Shown: piece by piece, positions 17,614 to 25,917 of the stretch
Layout: every line of letters starts with the position of its first letter
Position numbering within the stretch: position 1 is the first letter of the stretch
Source of the DNA: Rhodovulum marinum
GTDB lineage: Bacteria > Pseudomonadota > Alphaproteobacteria > Rhodobacterales > Rhodobacteraceae
NCBI RefSeq assembly: GCF_004343075.1
Contig: NZ_SLXP01000005.1
Location: 82,936 to 146,935 of the forward strand
DNA length: 64,000 nt
Direction: 5' to 3'
Made by a program: the position numbers and the translations under genes
The notes under the pieces: generated by a model
What the model was told of the DNA's origin: nothing
Database searches by the model: none
The model's input: only the letters and a program-made list of their open reading frames with translations

Positions 17614-20139
17614 TCATCCCCGCGTGGGCGGGGAACAGACTACATCCCGCGGCCGTCCTCCAGTGGTTCCCGGGTCATCCCCGCGTGGGCGGGGAACAGA
17701 TCGCCGCAGCACGTCCGCGAAGGCCTGCGCGCGGGTCATCCCCGCGTGGGCGGGGAACAGGAGTAGGTCTCGGGCGCATAGCTTTCGCCCACCGGGTCAT
17801 CCCCGCGTGGGCGGGGAACAGACGGCGCGGAAGTCCGCACTTTTAGACGCGGACGGGTCATCCCCGCGTGGGCGGGGAACAGAGTGAGATTTCCGTAAAA
17901 TATCCGGGGAGCGACGGGTCATCCCCGCGTGGGCGGGGAACAGCTGGTCGCGCTGCAGACGACCATCGTGCAGTTCGGGTCATCCCCGCGTGGGCGGGGA
18001 ACAGCTGGGGGTTCCCGCGATCTGGGCTGCGGTGAACGGGTCATCCCCGCGTGGGCGGGGAACAGCGCGATCTGCGTGGCCGTGATCCAACGCCCGCCGG
18101 GTCATCCCCGCGTGGGCGGGGAACAGGCTGGTCGAGATGTTTCTGGCGGATACTGCAACGGGTCATCCCCGCGTGGGCGGGGAACAGGAGTCGTGGAACC
18201 GCAAGCCGTCCACACCGGCCGGGTCATCCCCGCGTGGGCGGGGAACAGGCGCCAGCCCTCACGGCCATGCCGACGATGACCGGGTCATCCCCGCGTGGGC
18301 GGGGAACAGATGTGCAGCGCGACATAGCGGTCGCGCACCGGCGGGTCATCCCCGCGTGGGCGGGGAACAGCCCAGCCCCGAGGCCGCGCCGCGCAGCATT
18401 GCCGGGTCATCCCCGCGTGGGCGGGGAACAGAGAACTACATGGCTGACCTGATCGCGGAGCGCCGGGTCATCCCCGCGTGGGCGGGGAACAGGCACCAGG
18501 CGGCGGCGGCGGCCTTGCGCGCCTCGGGTCATCCCCGCGTGGGCGGGGAACAGGTGGCCGCAAGCGCCTTGCCGAACTCCAACTGCGGGTCATCCCCGCG
18601 TGGGCGGGGAACAGGACCACAGCGCCACGTCGGAATAATCCTCGGCCGGGTCATCCCCGCGTGGGCGGGGAACAGGCGCGCCATGCCGCATCCGCCGCCG
18701 CAGCCGTCGGGTCATCCCCGCGTGGGCGGGGAACAGCGTGTCGCCCCGTCGTCACCGGCCCCCTCTCCCGGGTCATCCCCGCGTGGGCGGGGAACAGAAC
18801 GGGTCGTCATCCTCCATGCCGTGCTCGGCCGGGTCATCCCCGCGTGGGCGGGGAACAGCGCGGCGGAGGCAAGTTGAACGATATCGCCCACGGGTCATCC
18901 CCGCGTGGGCGGGGAACAGGCGGCATGGTCTTTGGGATGTACAGGATAAACCGGGTCATCCCCGCGTGGGCGGGGAACAGGTGGCCGACGCCGGGTCCGC
19001 GATGTCCGCAATCGGGTCATCCCCGCGTGGGCGGGGAACAGCGCCGGATCGACCCGCCCGAGCCCCGCAGCAACGGGTCATCCCCGCGTGGGCGGGGAAC
19101 AGCAGGAACATCTCGCGCGGCGCATCGGGGACCTCGGGTCATCCCCGCGTGGGCGGGGAACAGCCGGCCTGCCTCGGACAACGACGCGCCAATCTCGGGT
19201 CATCCCCGCGTGGGCGGGGAACAGCATCGCTACGCTATTGGATAGCGTCGTCATGGCGGGTCATCCCCGCGTGGGCGGGGAACAGCGACGAAGACGAGCC
19301 ACCCCCAGACGAAACACCGGGTCATCCCCGCGTGGGCGGGGAACAGTCACGGTCGACGCCGATCGTCATCTCGTAGGACGGGTCATCCCCGCGTGGGCGG
19401 GGAACAGGCGATCTGCGCGGTCACGATGGCCGACAGCGCCGGGTCATCCCCGCGTGGGCGGGGAACAGCGCTCCAGCCACAGCCAGACCACGCGCGCCGA
19501 CGGGTCATCCCCGCGTGGGCGGGGAACAGTCTTCAACGGGGTCCTTGACGGGGCGTTCGCCCGGGTCATCCCCGCGTGGGCGGGGAACAGTCCTTGGCCG
19601 CGCCCGCGAGGCGTTCATCGAACGGGTCATCCCCGCGTGGGCGGGGAACAGTGGCCGGTCTGCCGCAGCGACGCGCTGGCGTCCGGGTCATCCCCGCGTG
19701 GGCGGGGAACAGCCCGCCACGTTCGCGGCCTGGATGCGCCTCGCCGGGTCATCCCCGCGTGGGCGGGGAACAGGCTCCAAACGGGCGGCGAATTCAACTG
19801 CATGCCGGGTCATCCCCGCGTGGGCGGGGAACAGCCAGCAGATCGGGAACCCGCGCTACGCCGCCGCGGGTCATCCCCGCGTGGGCGGGGAACAGTCTGG
19901 GCGCCCCAAGCCGCCAGCGACAGCCTGCGGGTCATCCCCGCGTGGGCGGGGAACAGGCGGTGCTGGATCAGCAGCGTCTCTATGTAGTCGGGTCATCCCC
20001 GCGTGGGCGGGGAACAGTAGTGTTTGGCGCGCTCAACGGCCCATTCGAGCGGGTCATCCCCGCGTGGGCGGGGAACAGCAGCGCGGCCGCAAACACGATA
20101 ATATTGTCTACGGGTCATCCCCGCGTGGGCGGGGAACAG
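17611..20139 (-). CRISPR. Type I-E CRISPR array, 42 repeats, 41 spacers
   Basis: The repeat unit recurs at an exact 61-bp period from 17611 to 20112, giving 42 repeats and 41 spacers. The base before each 28-bp core is always C on the plus strand, except at the first copy, so the true repeat is 29 bp with 32-bp spacers. On the transcribed minus strand it starts CTGTTCCCCGCC and ends GGGGATGACCCG; the CCCCGC/GCGGGG stem is the Cas6e hairpin. Repeats are identical to the eye except the leader-distal one at 17611, which begins GTGTC because of the IS fragment. The leader is on the cas2 side, as orientation predicts. Perfect repeats and uniform spacers suggest an active or recently active array. 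Confidence 0.98.
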
Positions 20140-20218
20140 ACTTGCTGCAGGCCCTTGATCTACCGAAAGAATCACGATGTCAAAGAGCGTACCGAAACGT
20201 CGGCCGATTCTACGGCCG
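20140..20218 (-). promoter_or_regulatory. CRISPR leader with putative promoter
   Basis: The 79-bp gap between the last repeat and the cas2 stop is AT-richer than its surroundings. On the minus strand TTGACA (20179-20184) makes a good -35; a weak -10 (TAGATC or GATCAA) follows 15-17 bp downstream. GATCAA resembles half of an IHF site, which type I-E adaptation uses in E. coli. The promoter and IHF assignments are inferred. Confidence 0.55.
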
Positions 20219-20509
<291 letters not shown>

Positions 20510-21454
20510 TCACCTGTGTCCCGGATCGCCGGAGGGCGGCGCGTCGGGAAAGGCGGGGGACACGGCCTCGGGCGGTGGATCGGGGCGCGGCAGGTCCCCC
20601 GCCGACAGAACCTCTTCGATGGCGGGAATGATCCGGGCCAGGAGTCCGGTGCGCCGGAAGGCATCGCGGCAGGCCAGCCGCACTGCACGGTCGGGCGCCA
20701 TGTCGAGCTTGCCCTTCGCGGCCTGGCCCGCGATGCGAAAGGCCTCGGGCACCACGGTCTCGAGCTTGTAGAGATCGGCGATGTCGTAGACGAAGGAAAG
20801 CGGCTTGCCCGTATGCAGGAACCCGATGGCGGGGGCATATCCCGCCGCCAGGACGGCCGCCTCGGTCAGGCCATGCAGGCAGGCGGTTGCCGCGGAAAGG
20901 CAGCGGTTGGGAATATCGCCGGCCTGCCAATCGGCGGGGTCGTAGGCGCGGCGTTTCCAGTACACACCGTATTGCCGGGCCAGAAGTGCGTAGGACTCGC
21001 GGACCCGCACGCCCTCGATGCCGCGAAGCTGGTCGATGGACCGGCGCGAGGGCGCGGCCTCGCCGAAGCGCATGGCATACATCTTGCGCACCACCCTGAG
21101 ACGCGCCGCCTCGTCGAGCGCGATGGCGGCCTGCCAGAGCAGGTGGTCCGAGCGCGCCCCGCCGGGCTGTCCCGCCGAATAGAGTCGCACGCCGCCTTCG
21201 CCGACCCAGGTGATCAGCGTGCCCGCCCGCGCCGCCAGTGCGACGGCCGCATGCGATATGCGCGCGCCGGGTTCCAGCATGATCCCGGCCAAGCCGCCAA
21301 CCGGGATCTGCGTGCGCGTGCCATCCGCATTGAGCGCCACGAAAGCACCGTCCGCCACATCGAGCCTGGCGCGCTCGACGAAAACGAGCGAGGCGCGATC
21401 CTTCAACGGGATTGGCCGCGGCGGCGGCAAACCGGGAAGGCCGCCACCGCTCAT
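20510..21454 (-). CDS. cas1e: CRISPR integrase Cas1, type I-E
   Basis: This 314-residue protein is the catalytic subunit of spacer integration. Metal-binding residues are visible as Glu147 in GIEGVRVRE, His214 in AIGFLHTGK and Asp224 (with Asp227) in SFVYDIADLYK. IPVGGLAGIMLEPGARISHAAV is a conserved N-terminal domain strand set. The C-terminal tail of about 35 residues is Pro-rich and probably disordered, as in other Cas1e proteins. It overlaps cas6e by ATGA at 21451-21454. Confidence 0.97.
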   Translation of the reverse strand: MSGGGLPGLPPPRPIPLKDRASLVFVERARLDVADGAFVALNADGTRTQIPVGGLAGIMLEPGARISHAAVALAARAGTLITWVGEGGVRLYSAGQPGGARSDHLLWQAAIALDEAARLRVVRKMYAMRFGEAAPSRRSIDQLRGIEGVRVRESYALLARQYGVYWKRRAYDPADWQAGDIPNRCLSAATACLHGLTEAAVLAAGYAPAIGFLHTGKPLSFVYDIADLYKLETVVPEAFRIAGQAAKGKLDMAPDRAVRLACRDAFRRTGLLARIIPAIEEVLSAGDLPRPDPPPEAVSPAFPDAPPSGDPGHR

Positions 21455-22125
21455 TGCGCCCGGCGGATCAGCATCAGGCCGCAGCCGAACGCTTTGGCGC
21501 GGCCGAAGCCGCGGGCCAGCCGCGCGAGGAAGGCGTCGGGGTCGGTCACCTCGATGCGACCCTCGAGATCCAGAATGCCGAATTGCGGCTGACCCTTGCG
21601 CGGGCCGCGATGATCGGAAAGGGCCACGGTCGAATAGTCGCCGGCCGCCGCCCGCACGACCTTGAACCCCGCCGCCTCGCCCTGCCGGGCAAGCCAGGCC
21701 GCGCCTTCCCGCCCGGCCACCCCCATTCGCGCGGCGGCGCGCGCGCCCTGAGGAATAGCGTGCAGCGCGTCCATCACGACATCGACGCGGCGCTTGCCGT
21801 CGCGTTTCGTCCGTGTCGCATTGGCGCGCAGAACGAAGTCGAGCATCTGGCCGGGCGCAAGCACCGGCGCGAATTCCTTGACCTCGTGCGGCTCGAACAG
21901 ATCCATCGCGAGAGGCGGACGTTCAGACAGTGTGAGGAATGTCCCGTCCCGTTCCTCGCGCCACAGGAAATCGCGGCGCCGGTTGGGGCCGTCGGCAAAC
22001 GCCGCCCACAGAAGACCGTGGTGCGCCGAGCGGCGCGGCCCGGCCTCGGTCGGCATCAGCAGCCCCGACAGGGCCTGCGCAGATGGGCTGCGCGACAACC
22101 GGATGCGGCTGAGATAGAGGCTCAT
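21451..22125 (-). CDS. cas6e: crRNA-processing endoribonuclease Cas6e (CasE)
   Basis: This 224-residue RAMP protein cuts the pre-crRNA at each repeat hairpin and stays bound to the 3' handle within Cascade. The catalytic-type histidine lies in the N-terminal RRSAHHGLLWAAF segment (about residues 32-40). The family's glycine-rich loop is the C-terminal GFGRAKAFGCGLMLIRRA. KATRTKRDGKRR-like basic residues (about 103-115) would contact the hairpin. It overlaps cas5e and cas1 by 4 bp at each end. Confidence 0.95.
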   Translation of the reverse strand: MSLYLSRIRLSRSPSAQALSGLLMPTEAGPRRSAHHGLLWAAFADGPNRRRDFLWREERDGTFLTLSERPPLAMDLFEPHEVKEFAPVLAPGQMLDFVLRANATRTKRDGKRRVDVVMDALHAIPQGARAAARMGVAGREGAAWLARQGEAAGFKVVRAAAGDYSTVALSDHRGPRKGQPQFGILDLEGRIEVTDPDAFLARLARGFGRAKAFGCGLMLIRRAQ

Positions 22126-22829
22126 GACGCACCTCCCACGGTGATCGCGACATCGCGAAGCGCCACGCGACGCGGCGCGAAATGCCAGAGCGCCCGGTCG
22201 CGGGGAACATCGTGGACCTGTTCGCGAATGGCGTCGTCCGCCGTCGCATCACAGATCAGGGTGCGGGCGATGGCGGGGGCGCCAAACCGATCGGCGCGGC
22301 GCCAAGGCGGAAGGGTCAGCTGCGACAACGCAGACTCGGGGCTTGCCGCCTCGATCACCTTTGCCCCCGGCGGAGCGGCCAGCGGACATGACTTGCGGCC
22401 AAGATAGAGCGTGTAGTGCGGACGATTCAGGGCCGCCGCCAGCGCCTCCAGCCCGTCACCCCAGACCGCGACACCATAGAGCCCTCCCACCCGGTAATCG
22501 CGCAGGGTGATTGTGGTGTTGGTGCGCCCCCGCGCCGCCGCAAGCGCCTCGGGGCGTGAATTCGGCCTTTTCGCGGCCGCCGTGGGTATGGTCTCGACAG
22601 TGTGATAGTCCCGCAGCGAAGCGCCCGTATCGAAGACGGCGACGGCCAGTTCCAAAGCATCCAGCCCGGAAAAGTCGCCTCCGCGGTCGATACCCATGGC
22701 GGCGCCAAGCAACCCCAGGATCGCCGAGCGCCCCGGCCAGACCAGCGAACCGCGCCGCTCATGCCCCGCCAATTCGCCCATCGCACCAAGAGCGGCGGTC
22801 AGGCTGAACACCAGGTAGGGCTGCATCAC
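22122..22829 (-). CDS. cas5e: Cascade subunit Cas5e (CasD)
   Basis: This 235-residue RAMP-fold protein caps the 5' handle of the crRNA in Cascade. The N-terminal YLVFSLTAALGAMGELAGHERRGSLVWPGRSAILGLLGAAMGI pattern and the internal RDYHTVET segment followed by Arg/Asn-rich residues are typical of Cas5e. LYLGRKSCPLAAPP is the conserved C-terminal-half motif. It is coupled by ATGA overlaps to cas7e and cas6e. Confidence 0.95.
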   Translation of the reverse strand: MMQPYLVFSLTAALGAMGELAGHERRGSLVWPGRSAILGLLGAAMGIDRGGDFSGLDALELAVAVFDTGASLRDYHTVETIPTAAAKRPNSRPEALAAARGRTNTTITLRDYRVGGLYGVAVWGDGLEALAAALNRPHYTLYLGRKSCPLAAPPGAKVIEAASPESALSQLTLPPWRRADRFGAPAIARTLICDATADDAIREQVHDVPRDRALWHFAPRRVALRDVAITVGGAS

Positions 22830-23890
22830 GCCCCCCGAACCGCATCGCCTGCAAAGCGCACGACCTCGTCCAGCGTGCCGCCGACGCCGACATGCAGGAC
22901 GCAGTCGGCCTCCCAGGCCTGGCCATAGGCCGCGTCGATATCGGCGCGGGCCTTGGCAAGAGCGGTCACGGAGTTGTCGAGGAAAGGCGGTTTCCTGACG
23001 GGCTCGAAAAAGGCGCCCGACAGGTCGCGCGGGGCCTGCGGCCCTTTCTCGGCGAGGACATAGTGGGCGCGGGGATGGTGGGCAAAGCTGTTCTGCTTGC
23101 CGCGCGGGGTGGTCTGCGCGATGGCACGCGCCAATGCCTCGGCCGCCTTTGCCGCGAGGTCACGATCGCCGGCGAGGTTCTCGATCAGCAGGTCGGCGTT
23201 CACGCAAACATACTGATAGTAGACACCAGACCCGAAAGCGGTCTCGCCCAGGTGGCCAGCCCCGGTTTCCTCGGCCTTGTTCAGATCGTCGACGGCAGAA
23301 TACCAGTCTTCCTCGGCCTGCGCGGGATGGGTGGTGATGGCATGGGCCACCTGCACGGCCGCGTCGCGGTTGAAATCGGCATCATCGGCCAACATCCGTC
23401 CGAACATCGCGATGTCCACCGCACCATCGGCCCGGCGAAGCACCAGCTTCTTCAGGTCCTTTTCCTTGGGCAGGTCCTCGCCCGCGATGATCTTGCCCGC
23501 CAGGCCCTCGGCCAGTTGCCATTCCTCGGGAGAGATGAAGGCCAACGTGGTTGCGACCCGGCTTTCTTCGCCTTTTTTCGGCGTTTCAAGCTTGCCGAAG
23601 ATTGCCGCCACCTGCTCGGCGGCCGCGCGAACCGCCGTTTCCTGGGCGTCTTGCCGCGACAAACGCTCGACTAGTTCGCCATAGATGCGCTTGGTGCGCG
23701 TGCCCATGTTGCCTTCCAGATCCAGCGCGAAGAAGGCGCTTTCGCGCAAGGCGCGCTTGACCGATTGCGAGGACATGCGCAGCCGCGGGCTGCCCCCGAC
23801 CATCGCCTGTTTCGGGCGCCCCTGGTCGTCGCGGTTCGGGTTCGAGGGGCCATAGCTGGTCAGCAGATGGAATTGCAGAAAGGTGCTCAT
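22826..23890 (-). CDS. cas7e: Cascade backbone subunit Cas7e (CasC)
   Basis: This 354-residue protein forms the six-subunit crRNA-binding filament of Cascade. The start at 23890 (MSTFLQFHLLTSYGPSNPNRDDQGRPKQ) is chosen because this is the conserved family N-terminus and it overlaps the cse2 stop by ATGA. Conserved parts include RLRMSSQSVKRALRES, KRIYGELVERL, YYQYVCVNADLLIENL and RGKQNSFAHHPRAHYVLAEKG, the last being the segment that fits around the crRNA thumb. Confidence 0.96.
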   Translation of the reverse strand: MSTFLQFHLLTSYGPSNPNRDDQGRPKQAMVGGSPRLRMSSQSVKRALRESAFFALDLEGNMGTRTKRIYGELVERLSRQDAQETAVRAAAEQVAAIFGKLETPKKGEESRVATTLAFISPEEWQLAEGLAGKIIAGEDLPKEKDLKKLVLRRADGAVDIAMFGRMLADDADFNRDAAVQVAHAITTHPAQAEEDWYSAVDDLNKAEETGAGHLGETAFGSGVYYQYVCVNADLLIENLAGDRDLAAKAAEALARAIAQTTPRGKQNSFAHHPRAHYVLAEKGPQAPRDLSGAFFEPVRKPPFLDNSVTALAKARADIDAAYGQAWEADCVLHVGVGGTLDEVVRFAGDAVRGA

Positions 23891-24381
23891 TCGATCGTCT
23901 CCTTCAACTCGTCCTTGGGCGCATCCGCCCCGAAATAGTGAAAACACCAGCGCGGCCGGGCGGCCTCCCAGTGCAGCAAATCACCCGCCAGCGCCGCCAC
24001 ATTGCAGCGCCGGTCCGCCATGACGATCGCCCGTCGCATCAGCGCGGTCAGCTCGTCGCCCTCGGCCCGCATCAGGCGCTGGAACCGCAGATGGGACAGG
24101 ACCGGCTCTGCCCCTCCCAGCCGTTGCGCAAGCGATGCGCTGTCATGTTCGCGCACCTCGGCCAACAGACCGGCCAGCCGAACGAGATCCTGCGCCCGCG
24201 CGGGCCCTAGACCCAGCGCGCGCGCCAGGTCCTGCACGGCGGGTTCGCACAAGACCGCCATCGGCGCCGCCCGCCGTAGCCGGGCCGCCAGCCCACGGGC
24301 CGCGGCGCTGTCGCGCGCACCGATATGCGTGCTCCACCAGCCAAGGGCGATGGCCCCCGGCGTCTTGGCCTGATCGCTCAT
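23887..24381 (-). CDS. cse2: Cascade small subunit Cse2 (CasB)
   Basis: This 164-residue, all-helical protein forms a dimer along the Cascade belly that holds the displaced DNA strand. GWWSTHIGARDSAAARGLAARLRRAA and LSHLRFQRLMRAEGDELTALMRRAIVMADRRCNVAALAGDLLHW match the family pattern of basic helices. It overlaps cse1 by ATGA at 24378-24381. Confidence 0.93.
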   Translation of the reverse strand: MSDQAKTPGAIALGWWSTHIGARDSAAARGLAARLRRAAPMAVLCEPAVQDLARALGLGPARAQDLVRLAGLLAEVREHDSASLAQRLGGAEPVLSHLRFQRLMRAEGDELTALMRRAIVMADRRCNVAALAGDLLHWEAARPRWCFHYFGADAPKDELKETIE

Positions 24382-25838
24382 GCTGCTTTCCCCTTCTTTC
24401 TTGCCGGCAGTTCCATCCCGAGATGGGTAAAGATCTCACGCCCATGCTTGCCGTAACCTGCGAACGCACTGGCCAGGCCTTTCCGCGCCGTGACGATCTG
24501 CGCGATCCGGTCGGTTTCACGCCGGTCCAACCCGGGCACCGCCAGCGCATCGAACTGCCCAAGGGCCTGCGCGCGCAAATCGGCCCGCCAAGCGGGGCGC
24601 GGATCATGCCCCGCCTTCAGCGCTTGCACCCGGTGCAGGAACCGATCCTCGGTCGTGACAAAGAACGCCTCGCGCTCGGCTTCACGCGCCTCGCCGCCTG
24701 CCAGAACCGACTCCAGCGCCCCGCGCAACGCCACACCGGCAGCCTCGGCGGCAAGGATCATCCCCACCAGGCAGTCTTCGGCTTCGACGGGCAGGTTCAA
24801 CAGGGGTTGAACCGACAACGTGAAATCGCGCGGCTTCATGTTGTCCATGGCCCAGCCCGCGACGACGACCGACGCCTCGCCGCCCCGCAGCCCCCAGTCG
24901 CGCAGGGACAGCGACCGTTCCGAGGTTTCGCTGCCCACCTCCTGCGCCACGACGCCCAACCAGTTGCGATAGCCGAACCGGCCTGCGCGCGGGTGTTTCG
25001 GCAGCCATTCCTCGCCCGGCTTCAGGCGGTAATGGGGGCTGAGCGGGTGTTTCCACAGGGCATAGTTCGTGCCCCAGGGTTTCTGGATCACACCGGTGAT
25101 CCCCTCGTCGTCCCCGATCAGGCGCAGCCGCCGCGGCATGCCGAAGAACGCCTCGGCCCCGAAGACCCGACCCTCGGGCGGCAGGGTCTGCTGCCCCTTG
25201 TCGGAGATATTCGTCGGCCGCATCCAGGGCAGGTCGTCGAGTGTGCCGGGCGCGCCGCAGGGGACGTTGGCCCAGACCAGCGACCAAAGCCCGTCGCCCG
25301 GGTCGACCAGCGTCACAAGGGGGCCGCCGCCGCGCATCGAGGTACGGATTCCCGCCCCGCCCGCCGGGGCATGCGCTTGAAGGGCATAAAGCGCCATTGC
25401 CGCCAGCGGCAGGTCAATCCGCGGATAGCGGCCGCGGTGGACCATGAGGTCGGCATTGTTTTTTGCCGCGTTCGCCCCGGAACTGTCGATGAACAGCATG
25501 TCCACCGGGTTCGCGGCGCCCACGAGCGGCTCCAGGTCCTGAAGGAACCGCGGCCCCTCGCCCAACAGGTTGAACGCGGGCGCAAGGGGGGCCAACCGGT
25601 CCTTCAGGCGTTGCAGGTCGGGGGCCGTCCGGCGCTGCCACTCGCCGTTGTTGGCGGGCGGGTCGGCCAGAAACACCAGCCCGATCAGGAATTCATGGCA
25701 GGCGATGTTCAGATCGGGGCGCGGCCAGTCCGGGCGCAGGATGCCCGGTTCGGCCATCTGCCAGGGCGCGATCACCCGCCGCGTGCCATCGGCGCAGAGA
25801 ACCGGAATCCAAGGGTTTTCGATCAAATTGAGGGGCAT
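24378..25838 (-). CDS. cas8e: Cascade large subunit Cse1 (Cas8e/CasA)
   Basis: This 486-residue protein recognises the PAM and recruits Cas3. The N-terminus NLIENPWIPVLCADGTRR is the family signature. HEFLIGLVFLADPPANNGEWQRR, DMLFIDSSGANAAKNNADLMVHRG (the loop near the zinc/L1 region) and GGGPLVTLVDP follow in order, then a helical C-terminal bundle from about residue 340. Length is typical. A 79-bp gap separates it from cas3 upstream, the only sizeable gap in the operon; a second promoter or processing point there is possible. Confidence 0.95.
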   Translation of the reverse strand: MPLNLIENPWIPVLCADGTRRVIAPWQMAEPGILRPDWPRPDLNIACHEFLIGLVFLADPPANNGEWQRRTAPDLQRLKDRLAPLAPAFNLLGEGPRFLQDLEPLVGAANPVDMLFIDSSGANAAKNNADLMVHRGRYPRIDLPLAAMALYALQAHAPAGGAGIRTSMRGGGPLVTLVDPGDGLWSLVWANVPCGAPGTLDDLPWMRPTNISDKGQQTLPPEGRVFGAEAFFGMPRRLRLIGDDEGITGVIQKPWGTNYALWKHPLSPHYRLKPGEEWLPKHPRAGRFGYRNWLGVVAQEVGSETSERSLSLRDWGLRGGEASVVVAGWAMDNMKPRDFTLSVQPLLNLPVEAEDCLVGMILAAEAAGVALRGALESVLAGGEAREAEREAFFVTTEDRFLHRVQALKAGHDPRPAWRADLRAQALGQFDALAVPGLDRRETDRIAQIVTARKGLASAFAGYGKHGREIFTHLGMELPARKKGKAA

Positions 25839-25917
25839 GAAAAACCTCCGACCGCAACGAACAGGTGAAAGGGATCACCCGAAACGAAACCTGTAAAGGC
25901 GGTTGAATGGCAGGGTG

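Noticed and set aside
17611-20139. Self-targeting spacers against this window
   Set aside because: No spacer was seen by eye to match the chromosome, the IS elements or the second defence operon; a proper search was not possible.
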